Origin: Verrucomicrobiota bacterium
GTDB lineage: Bacteria > Verrucomicrobiota > Verrucomicrobiia > Chthoniobacterales > JAFAMB01
NCBI GenBank assembly: GCA_019236035.1
Contig: JAFAJU010000370.1
Coordinates: 1-7,079, forward strand
Reading direction: 5' to 3'
DNA length: 7,079 bases
Part shown: one piece after another, positions 1 through 5,715 of the stretch
Position numbering within the stretch: the first letter of the stretch is position 1
How the letters are laid out: the number at the start of each line of letters is the position of its first letter
Program-made: the position numbers and the translations under genes
The notes under the pieces: model-generated
The model's database searches: none
Told to the model about the DNA's origin: nothing
The model's input: the letters and a program-made list of their open reading frames with translations, nothing else

Positions 1-194
1 CTTCGGATTAGCCATAACGATCCGTTATGAATTCAGCAAAGCTATTATCTTCAGTATGTCGAGGCAGTCTCGAGCATCCTATAGTGCATGAGGATAGGTT
101 CCGGCGACCGGCGGCAGCGGCAAATTTTATGACTCACAACTCCTAGCAAACTGTTGTAATATCCCGGGTTATTTCAACGGTCTGTCAGGCAACT
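1..194. other. Upstream region of the sigma gene, no clear gene
   Basis: No convincing coding sequence is seen in either direction. One + frame is open from the left edge to a TGA at 89-91, but it is too short to judge. A dyad CATAACG-ATC-CGTTATG lies at 13-29 (7-bp arms, 3-nt centre) and could be an operator or chance. A shorter repeat CCTAT/ATAGG occupies 78-82 and 94-98. TAATAT at 157-162 resembles a -10 box, 32 bases before the sigma-gene ATG, but no good -35 box sits 16-18 bases upstream, so the promoter is only a candidate. It might belong to an alternative sigma class, possibly the factor encoded downstream. Confidence 0.4.
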
Positions 195-1328
195 ATGGAT
201 GCGCGGGACGAAGCTGCCGAACTGCAAACGCGGCTGGATTCTCTTTGGTCGTCGGTCGATGAGCACGCTTTCAAAGAGCTGGGGACGCTGTTGATTAACG
301 ACCTTGAACTGAAGATGCGAGGTGCAATCATGGCTGCGGTGGCTCGCGGGAGATCCGGCTCAAAACGGGACATGAACACATATTCCGAAAAAACCGCAGA
401 CGAGGTGCTCGCCGAGGACGCCCTCGTCCTGGCCCAGACAAGCGTCTGGAGCGCCTTCAACACAATGAAACAAAACCGGATCGGCCGGATTACGACGTAT
501 CCTCAATTGCAGAAGTATGCTTCCAAAATTGCTGTCCAAGCCTGGAACGGTTTGCTTAGAAAAAAGCACAGAGAATGGGCAAACGTCCATAACGCGATCG
601 AAAGAATTATCAAAAATAACCCCGAAAAATTTGCAATCTGGAACCGCTACCGGCGACGCGGTGATTCTCTGGTCGGACTAGCCGAATGGCGTAACCTGCC
701 ACCGGTTGATACGCATCGGGACTTGGACGCCATTTGCGAAGAGGTGCGCCGCAATGCAGAAGAAATGCCGTCCTTCCGCGGCTTGGCTGCGCTAGACCGG
801 CTTAAGATGTGTTCTCTGGTGCTCGAGGCGGTGCGAGGGCCGTTTCGCATTTATGAATTAGTGTCAGTCATAACAAAACTGGAAACTCAGATTTCGATCG
901 TGCAGCCTCCGGAATCGAAACCGGCGTGGCTTCGGCTCCATTACGCAGAACTTTTTCAACTCTGTTGGTCGGCATTTTTGCGATTATCCATACAGCAGAG
1001 GCGCGTGCTTTTGTTAAAGTGGGAGGATATTGAATGGTTTGAAATCTACTGTCGTGTTTCGATTGCGACGATGGCCACGGCTTTGGACCTGCCTTTGGAA
1101 ACGTTCCTGGACCTGGTAGAGAGGATGCCTCTCTCAGACGAACAGATTTCTGAGGTGACGTCCATCAAAGTGCAAAGCATCAGAAATCTACGAGCCGGGA
1201 GTTTGCAAGCCTTTCGCAGAGAGATTGAAAAACTTACCGGTGATCAAGCAGGCTTAATTGTTAGCCGGCCGCGATCCATCGGTGATGCCATTCAGTTCGA
1301 TAGCATTGATTCGATTGAAGCAGTTTAG
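195..1328 (+). CDS. Sigma-70/ECF-like RNA polymerase sigma factor, divergent
   Basis: A predicted 377-residue cytoplasmic protein that would direct RNA polymerase to a dedicated set of promoters. Residues about 14-128 look like a sigma region 2 helical domain, with an acidic stretch (EDALVLAQ, 74-81), an aromatic-containing helix, and a closing 'LLRKKHREW' at 120-128 like the end of region 2.4. Region 4 is recognised from 'LRLSIQQRRVLLLKWED' (262-278), then a helix-turn-helix around 312-345 (MPLSDEQISEV...VQSIRNLRAGSLQAFRREI) that matches the usual region 4.2 layout. It is about twice the length of a typical ECF factor (around 180-200 residues). The extra length is a 130-residue middle segment and an insertion of about 30 residues between 4.1 and 4.2. 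The chosen ATG has only a weak AGG at 187-189 upstream. The next gene encodes a zf-HC2 membrane protein, the classic anti-sigma partner, which supports the call. The target promoters are unknown. Confidence 0.8.
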   Translation: MDARDEAAELQTRLDSLWSSVDEHAFKELGTLLINDLELKMRGAIMAAVARGRSGSKRDMNTYSEKTADEVLAEDALVLAQTSVWSAFNTMKQNRIGRITTYPQLQKYASKIAVQAWNGLLRKKHREWANVHNAIERIIKNNPEKFAIWNRYRRRGDSLVGLAEWRNLPPVDTHRDLDAICEEVRRNAEEMPSFRGLAALDRLKMCSLVLEAVRGPFRIYELVSVITKLETQISIVQPPESKPAWLRLHYAELFQLCWSAFLRLSIQQRRVLLLKWEDIEWFEIYCRVSIATMATALDLPLETFLDLVERMPLSDEQISEVTSIKVQSIRNLRAGSLQAFRREIEKLTGDQAGLIVSRPRSIGDAIQFDSIDSIEAV

Positions 1329-1352
1329 AAATTCAAAGACTTCGAGTTTGTT

Positions 1353-2537
1353 ATGGTTCATCTGACGGAAGATCAAGTTCATCGCTATCTGGAAAAGAGA
1401 CTCACTCGAACAGAGCGCGTACTGGTCAGTGAACATTTGTCGGCTTGTGCACAATGCCGGACGCAGGTGACGCTAAACCCCCATTTTCAGCGGTTCGCAG
1501 CCGGTGACATTACTGCCTTAACCGGGGCCACCGGAAAGAGAAAAGCATATCGGCTCCCATTTCGACGATTGACCGGTACGGAGCGGCTGGCAGTTGATAT
1601 GCGTCTTCATTTGTGTCCATCGATGCTGGCAGACGGACAGAGAAAATTGGAACCGCAGCGGACGATCAGCCTGGAAAGGATGGGATCTCTCTGGCGGCGG
1701 GTCTTTAGGCGCAAAAACTGGGGCCTGATGACAGGTGCAGCCGCCGCAACAGCGGTTTTGCTTGTGGTCGTTTGGTTTGGCCGGTTTCCAGGCGAGCGCA
1801 GCGGGCTGCTGACGATCCGCGACGCTGACAAACTACTTAAGATCGGAGCGCATGGAATAGTCGGAAGCTATCTTCCGCGTTTGGCAGAATCTCGACAGCT
1901 AAACGCTGAACTTGCCCGGATGGTGAACCAGGGAGAAATAACTACGCCGCGAGCTATACTGGCTTTGCGCGATCAGCCAAGTCAAGTCAAGGGCAGCGCG
2001 CCGACAAACGATGTGCACAAAATGCAATGCCCCGTAGGGACCGCCATCGATACCGCAACACCCGAGTTTCAATGGGCCGCGCGATCGAACGCAACAGGCT
2101 ACGTCGTTAGCGTCACCGCCAATGATCGCACAGGTCGGGAAGTTGCTAGGAGCGAAGTCATTCCCGCTTCTGGCGCGGAAACATCACTCTATCATTGGCG
2201 CCTTCCGGAGAACACTCCGCTGGAACGTGGCGAGACCTATCGCTGGCATGTTATAGCGTTGGTTAACGATAATGGTGCCCATTTAGCGACTAACGATGAA
2301 TCGGCGGCAAAGTTTTCCGTGTTGAGCAAAAACGAGAGTGAAAACCTTGCGGCGTCAAAAGCGAACGCGGGCGGAAGTCAACTGGTCACCGGCCTGCTCG
2401 ATCTTCATGCCGGCTTGCTAGATGATGCCGAAAAGCAGTTTGATGGACTCCGGCTGAGTGAAAACCAGACCGACGAGGGCAAAGCATTCCTGGAAAAAAT
2501 GATTACCAAAGTCAAGACACTGAAGGGCGATCTTTGA
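1353..2537 (+). CDS. Membrane zf-HC2 anti-sigma-like protein with periplasmic beta domain
   Basis: A 394-residue predicted single-pass membrane protein and probable regulator of the sigma factor encoded 24 nt upstream. The N-terminal zinc-finger module has the HxxxCxxC signature (H28, C32, C35), typical of zf-HC2 anti-sigma domains. A second, degenerate copy follows at about 72-91: RLTGTERLAV...LHLC aligns with RLTRTERVLV...HLSAC, but H28 is replaced by R84 and C35 by M91. A basic stretch (RRVFRRKN, 115-122) precedes a transmembrane helix at about 123-144, giving an N-in/C-out orientation. The outer part has a helical segment (about 155-205), a beta-sandwich resembling Fn3-like domains (about 226-325; 'TPEFQW', 'GYVVSV', 'GETYRWHV'), and a helical C-terminal tail (about 342-392) resembling one TPR unit. 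Similar architectures occur as sigma-linked sensors. The ligand is unknown, and sigma binding is inferred from context and the zinc finger. No strong ribosome-binding site is visible. Confidence 0.78.
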   Translation: MVHLTEDQVHRYLEKRLTRTERVLVSEHLSACAQCRTQVTLNPHFQRFAAGDITALTGATGKRKAYRLPFRRLTGTERLAVDMRLHLCPSMLADGQRKLEPQRTISLERMGSLWRRVFRRKNWGLMTGAAAATAVLLVVVWFGRFPGERSGLLTIRDADKLLKIGAHGIVGSYLPRLAESRQLNAELARMVNQGEITTPRAILALRDQPSQVKGSAPTNDVHKMQCPVGTAIDTATPEFQWAARSNATGYVVSVTANDRTGREVARSEVIPASGAETSLYHWRLPENTPLERGETYRWHVIALVNDNGAHLATNDESAAKFSVLSKNESENLAASKANAGGSQLVTGLLDLHAGLLDDAEKQFDGLRLSENQTDEGKAFLEKMITKVKTLKGDL

Positions 2538-2540
2538 TCG

Positions 2541-3251
2541 ATGAACAATGAATATCATCGTCCGTTTTCGTTAGCGATGTTCCAAATTAGCCTGCTGGTG
2601 GCAATAGCGTACGTCCTTGTCGCCAGTTCCTCCGACTTTACGGCAGCCGGCGAGGCTGATTCATCAAGAGCCTACGCTAGCGTCTGCCTGTCGGTCCGAG
2701 ATGAAACTGGATCGAAGGAAGTAGCATTCACTCCAGAGGTGGAACCGGGAACAGGCAAATCCATTATAGCTCACGCGGTGGCAAGTGCGCCCTGTATTCT
2801 GGTCGTGGTGGCTTTGAACAAGCGGGATGGTCAACTAGCCTACGGTTGGCGCCCGCAGTTTGTAGAACTCGACGAAGAATGGCAGGAGGTTAGGCTTCCG
2901 GAAAAGAATAAGGCGTGGCGCTGGGAGCTGAAGGGTGAACCATTCGATTTTTACGTGCTGATCATGCCCGCCGGTTCATCGCTCGCGCAGGAGATCAGGC
3001 GTTTGGTTACGGCGATGCAGGTTCCAACGGAGGAAGAAGGCCTCCTGAAATTGCAGACTAACAGGCTGCGTGAGCTGATCTCGCGCGCTGCTGGAGACTC
3101 CGACCCGTCAAAACACCAGGCGACAACGACGGTTGCTGAAGTTCATGGAATAACCCGAGGTGGGAATGAGTTCCTCTGGCGAAGCTTCGCGTCGAAAGTG
3201 TACTTTGATAATCGGAATTCCGGGTTACTGGTCTTTCGGAGCGGCACCTAG
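2541..3251 (+). CDS. Exported or membrane-anchored protein of unknown function
   Basis: I do not recognise this 236-residue protein with certainty. Residues about 11-29 are strongly hydrophobic (LAMFQISLLVAIAYVLVASS), giving a signal peptide or N-terminal anchor; a cleavage near TAAG/EAD (34-40) is possible. The mature part starts with beta-strand-like sequence: 'ASVCLSVRD' (46-54), 'PCILVVVALNKRDGQ' (84-98), 'FDFYVLIMPAGSS' (135-147). This alternation recalls DUF4384-like beta-sandwiches that accompany CHASE2 or CHAT signalling proteins, but that is only an impression of pattern. A helical segment follows at 148-184. The start lies 3 nt after the previous stop, so the two are very likely co-translated; an AAGGG at 2522-2526 is rather far from the ATG to serve as ribosome-binding site. 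The stop codon lies inside the left arm of a 78-nt palindrome. The likely role is an extracytoplasmic partner of the upstream sensor. Confidence 0.7.
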   Translation: MNNEYHRPFSLAMFQISLLVAIAYVLVASSSDFTAAGEADSSRAYASVCLSVRDETGSKEVAFTPEVEPGTGKSIIAHAVASAPCILVVVALNKRDGQLAYGWRPQFVELDEEWQEVRLPEKNKAWRWELKGEPFDFYVLIMPAGSSLAQEIRRLVTAMQVPTEEEGLLKLQTNRLRELISRAAGDSDPSKHQATTTVAEVHGITRGGNEFLWRSFASKVYFDNRNSGLLVFRSGT

Positions 3252-3325
3252 CCCGCAATGAGCCCGGCGCGTAACTCTTGCGGGCCGGCCCGCAAAAGTC
3301 ACGCGCCGGGCTCATTGCAGGCTAG
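3248..3325. repeat. 78-nt zero-loop palindrome covering a stop codon
   Basis: An inverted repeat with 39-nt arms meeting exactly between 3286 and 3287. I find only three mismatched pairs (3254/3319, 3273/3300, 3277/3296). The longest uninterrupted stem is 18 bp (3255-3272 with 3301-3318). The left arm begins with CTAGCC and includes the TAG stop (3249-3251) of the preceding gene. The centre is very GC-rich (CGGGCC/GGCCCG). As RNA it would form a very stable hairpin at the 3' end of the three-gene message; as DNA it could extrude a cruciform. No T tract follows directly, so it is not a standard terminator by itself. Confidence 0.92.
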
Positions 3326-3328
3326 AAA

Positions 3329-3371
3329 GCGCTTAAACAGACGCTGGGCGTCTGCTTAAGCGCCTGTTTTT
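3329..3371 (+). terminator. Probable Rho-independent terminator of the sigma operon
   Basis: The inverted repeat GCGCTTAAACAGACGC / GCGTCTGCTTAAGCGC spans 3329-3344 and 3348-3363. It has 16-bp arms with a single mismatch (3337/3355) and a 3-nt loop TGG. CTGTTTTT follows at 3364-3371. A GC-rich stem with a short loop and five Ts is the usual form of an intrinsic terminator for + strand transcripts. It lies 78 nt after the stop of the third gene and 129 nt before the cyclase start. It would therefore separate, fully or in part, the sigma unit from the cyclase. The T tract is short and starts after C and a TG, so partial read-through is possible. Confidence 0.6.
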
Positions 3372-3403
3372 AAATTATGAATTCGAAACAGACTGTTTTT
3401 AAA
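3335..3403. repeat. Split direct repeat around and after the terminator hairpin
   Basis: AAACAGAC occurs at 3335-3342 and 3386-3393, and CTGTTTTTAAA at 3364-3374 and 3393-3403. In the second copy the two pieces are joined as AAACAGACTGTTTTTAAA; in the first they are separated by 22 nt forming the loop and right arm of the terminator hairpin. CTGTTT (3364-3369) can also pair with AAACAG (3386-3391) to make a weak AT-rich hairpin with an inner AATT/AATT stem. No convincing promoter was seen in this linker. Confidence 0.65.
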
Positions 3404-3419
3404 CTCTTCTCTGCAAAAA

Positions 3420-3457
3420 GCAGCGGAATCCGCCGGCGTAGCCGAAGATTCCGCTGC
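3420..3457. repeat. GC-rich hairpin in the gap before the cyclase gene
   Basis: Arms GCAGCGGAATC (3420-3430) and GATTCCGCTGC (3447-3457) are perfectly complementary over 11 bp. Inside, CGGC (3434-3437) pairs with GCCG (3441-3444) around a GTA loop, leaving a small asymmetric internal loop. No T tract follows. It sits 3 nt upstream of the next hairpin and forms part of the same array of structures. Confidence 0.85.
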
Positions 3458-3460
3458 CAT

Positions 3461-3508
3461 AGCCTGCATCGCTCAAAAATCTCTAAAGATTTGTGAGCGA
3501 TGCAGGCT
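3461..3508 (+). promoter_or_regulatory. 48-nt hairpin that contains the cyclase start codon
   Basis: The left arm starts AGCCTGCATCGCTCA (3461-3475) and the right arm ends TGAGCGATGCAGGCT (3494-3508): 15 bp of perfect complement. After one mismatch (3476/3493) six more pairs follow (3477-3482 with 3487-3492), closing on a 4-nt loop CTAA (3483-3486). The ATG at 3500-3502 lies in the right arm, so a folded message would hide the start codon and everything upstream that could bind the ribosome. This could be a translational switch, a processing site, or a palindrome with a DNA-level role. The structure is seen directly; a regulatory role is inferred. Confidence 0.7.
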
Positions 3509-5641
3509 CTTGATATCCGCCGGTTTCGCCTGCCTGATTACCTTGCTTCGGTTTGGCCTCTGGTGATCACTTTGACCGGCGCATTCGTTTTCTGGCTCCT
3601 CCTGTTTGGAAATCCACTCGAGATCTTGGAGCTGCGCTGGCTCGGACAGTTACTCCGCTGGCGCGCAGTTGCCGGGATTGCGCCGGCGGTCGACTCGCAC
3701 ATCGTGCACTTGGACATCGACCGGCAGGAGTTCGAGAGTTTTTCTACCATCGCACTTGAATATCAAAATGCGGCGAGAATAATTTCCGAAGCCGCAGAAC
3801 TGGGCACAAAAGTCGTGGCGTTCGACGTCATCTTCTCCCGCGGCTCAAAAGAAGAATCGCAACCGATTCTCGATGCGATCGAGGAAGCTAAAGGGAGGGG
3901 AACTCAAGTGGTCTTGGCGGAAGCCTTGGAACCGAGCCCCAGCGACGCTAAGGCACAAGACCGGATCCGGTCCTTCCTCTTCCGGGAAAGACTCACGGAA
4001 TCGGCTGGATTGATCAATGCTCAATCTGATTCGGACGGTGTTCTCCGTCGCTACGCCATTGTCGAGTCAGGGCCTCAAGGGCCCGAGCCCTCGCTTGCAT
4101 TAGCGGCCTACCTTTTGTGGCACGACCTGACTTGGAAAGATGTCAGCTTTCCGAGTCCGAACGTCGTTTGCTGGCCCGAGTTGGATCGCGAGGATCCGTC
4201 AAGGCAGGTCTCACGAAAAATGCAGACTGAGCCGCTTCTTTTGAATTTTCTGACGAGCTGGAATTTTCGAGCGAGCGATCCGAATGCCGCAAAGAGCGTT
4301 TTCATCCACTATCGGCTTGCGGACCTTCACACTGACTATGATGAGGCTGAGAAAGCACAAAGAGCGAATCGCCCGGTCAGGAAGACACTCGAAGATTGCG
4401 TCGTGATGGTCTCTTATATCGTCACGGGCGTCGGCGATATCGGCAGCACACCGATGGGAGCGAACCAACCCCGAGTCGTGTCGCATTTGCAGGCGCTCAA
4501 CGACTTGTTCAAGGACAGCTTCCTCCGACGAACATCAAGGTTTACGGATGCCCTCGTTCTGGTCATCGTTCTCTCGTTTGGGTTTTTTTCGAACCGCTGC
4601 GCTGGCGTCAGGTCGTTGGTAGTTCTTTGGATCGGTGGCGTCCTGTTAGTTTTGTGTTTAGGCGCGTGGCTGGTATTCGCGCAGAACACGGTTTTCGGCG
4701 TGATCTACCTGGCCGGCCTCTGGACTGCAGTAAATATCGCCGAAGTTGCTCGCCGCTATGCCCGGGAATTCATTGAGCGTTTGAAATTGCGCACCACCAT
4801 GAGCCTCTATTTTTCGCCACGCGTGCTTGAACGGGTGTTAGAGAACCCGGGTTCGACGGAACCCCAAGAGGCTGAACTCACCCTGCTGCTGACCGACCTT
4901 CGGAACTCCACCCCGCTCGCCGAGCGACTCGGAGCTAACGGGTTTTTCTCGCTTCTGAACCAGGTATTTGAAATTCAAACCCGCGCCGTGACGGCTGAGG
5001 ACGGTAACCTCGAACACTTTCTCGGCGATCAATTCTTGAGCTATTGGGGAGCGCCTCATCCGCAGCCGGACGCAACGGATCGCGCTCTGCGTGCTGCGGT
5101 GTCGCTGAGCTTAGAGATGGAACGCTTCCGAAAAGACTTACCCACCGAGGTTCGCGAGTTGTTCGGGTACGGAGTGGCTCTTCATAGTGGCTTTGCGTTG
5201 GTTGGGAACAAAGGTTCGCGGCTCAGGCTGGATTACGGAGTGGTCGGAGATTTGGTTAATACTGCGGCGCGCGTCGAGTCGCTCACAAAATATTACTCTG
5301 TGCGGATGTTAGTGACCCGGGACGCTTACGCTAAGCTAACGATCCCACCGCCGGCGCGACTCCTCGACCACATCATGGTTAAAGGCAAAAATCTCCCCAT
5401 AGAAATACTCGAGATCAAGGATTCGCTTAGCAAGCCGAACTTCGAAGAGATTGCGCAAACGTACTCCGAAGCCTTCGACCGTTATCGAAAAGGTGACTTT
5501 GACGTTGCCGAACTGTTGTTCAGAAAGCTTGCGGAATGTGAGAGCGATCCGGCGAGCTTTGTGCTGATGCGACGTTGCGCCGAGCTCAGCAGGGATCCAC
5601 CGAAGGTTTGGGAGGGTGTCTTTCGGCTCGAGACCAAGTAG
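3500..5641 (+). CDS. CHASE2-domain transmembrane class III adenylate/guanylate cyclase
   Basis: A 713-residue membrane enzyme predicted to convert ATP or GTP to a cyclic nucleotide in response to an extracytoplasmic signal. In order: a first transmembrane helix (about 18-37); a CHASE2 sensor outside the membrane (about 40-345), with 'VHLDIDRQEF', 'VVAFDVIF' and 'DIGSTPMG' fitting the family; three transmembrane helices (about 348-364, 371-393, 395-412); a linker with 'YFSPRVLERVL' (437-447); the cyclase domain (about 457-640); and a C-terminal helical TPR-like tail ending 'VWEGVFRLETK'. Metal-binding Asp are D466 (TDLRNST) and D510 (FLGD), spaced 44 residues as in the family. Transition-state N587 and R591 (VNTAAR) are present. 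The usual purine-selecting Lys four residues before the second Asp is H506, and the second selecting position is G580, so the substrate is uncertain. An in-frame TGA at 3494-3496 fixes the ATG at 3500 as the earliest start; it lies in a hairpin without a clear ribosome-binding site. Confidence 0.95.
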   Translation: MQALDIRRFRLPDYLASVWPLVITLTGAFVFWLLLFGNPLEILELRWLGQLLRWRAVAGIAPAVDSHIVHLDIDRQEFESFSTIALEYQNAARIISEAAELGTKVVAFDVIFSRGSKEESQPILDAIEEAKGRGTQVVLAEALEPSPSDAKAQDRIRSFLFRERLTESAGLINAQSDSDGVLRRYAIVESGPQGPEPSLALAAYLLWHDLTWKDVSFPSPNVVCWPELDREDPSRQVSRKMQTEPLLLNFLTSWNFRASDPNAAKSVFIHYRLADLHTDYDEAEKAQRANRPVRKTLEDCVVMVSYIVTGVGDIGSTPMGANQPRVVSHLQALNDLFKDSFLRRTSRFTDALVLVIVLSFGFFSNRCAGVRSLVVLWIGGVLLVLCLGAWLVFAQNTVFGVIYLAGLWTAVNIAEVARRYAREFIERLKLRTTMSLYFSPRVLERVLENPGSTEPQEAELTLLLTDLRNSTPLAERLGANGFFSLLNQVFEIQTRAVTAEDGNLEHFLGDQFLSYWGAPHPQPDATDRALRAAVSLSLEMERFRKDLPTEVRELFGYGVALHSGFALVGNKGSRLRLDYGVVGDLVNTAARVESLTKYYSVRMLVTRDAYAKLTIPPPARLLDHIMVKGKNLPIEILEIKDSLSKPNFEEIAQTYSEAFDRYRKGDFDVAELLFRKLAECESDPASFVLMRRCAELSRDPPKVWEGVFRLETK

Positions 5642-5646
5642 CCTTT

Positions 5647-5710
5647 TGGTAGGGATGCGCTCCCGGCCGGTAGGGCGAGGCTCCGTCCGAGCCGTGGCGC
5701 GGCCCTACCA
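5647..5710. repeat. Intergenic hairpin element between converging genes
   Basis: TGGTAGGG (5647-5654) and CCCTACCA (5703-5710) form 8-bp terminal inverted repeats. A second GGTAGGGC (5669-5676) is also perfectly complementary to GCCCTACC (5702-5709), so the left half offers two alternative partners 21 nt apart. Inside, GGCTC (5679-5683) pairs with GAGCC (5689-5693) around CGTCC. The element fills the gap between the convergent cyclase (+) and VOC (-) genes and starts 5 nt after the cyclase stop. It may act as a two-way transcription barrier, although no T tract is present. The core is repeated at 6871-6900. Confidence 0.85.
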
Positions 5711-5715
5711 TCGAA

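Noticed and set aside
3364..3419. Possible promoter for the cyclase in the AT-rich linker (AATTAT at 3373-3378).
   Set aside because: No acceptable -35 box lies at the proper distance (GTCTGC at 3350-3355), and the AT-rich bases are better explained by the terminator tract and its duplication.
3248..3508. Interpretation as a CRISPR array or integron attC cassette.
   Set aside because: The stems do not share a repeat sequence or regular spacing, and no cas gene or integrase is present in the window.
4396..4776. A 126-codon + strand frame inside the cyclase gene.
   Set aside because: It overlaps the cyclase in another frame, is rich in Arg, Gly and Ser as expected for an out-of-frame reading, and the cyclase frame is unambiguous.
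5647..5710. A miniature transposon with terminal inverted repeats TGGTAGGG/CCCTACCA.
   Set aside because: No flanking target duplication was found, and the right arm pairs equally well with an internal copy, so a simple hairpin repeat fits as well.
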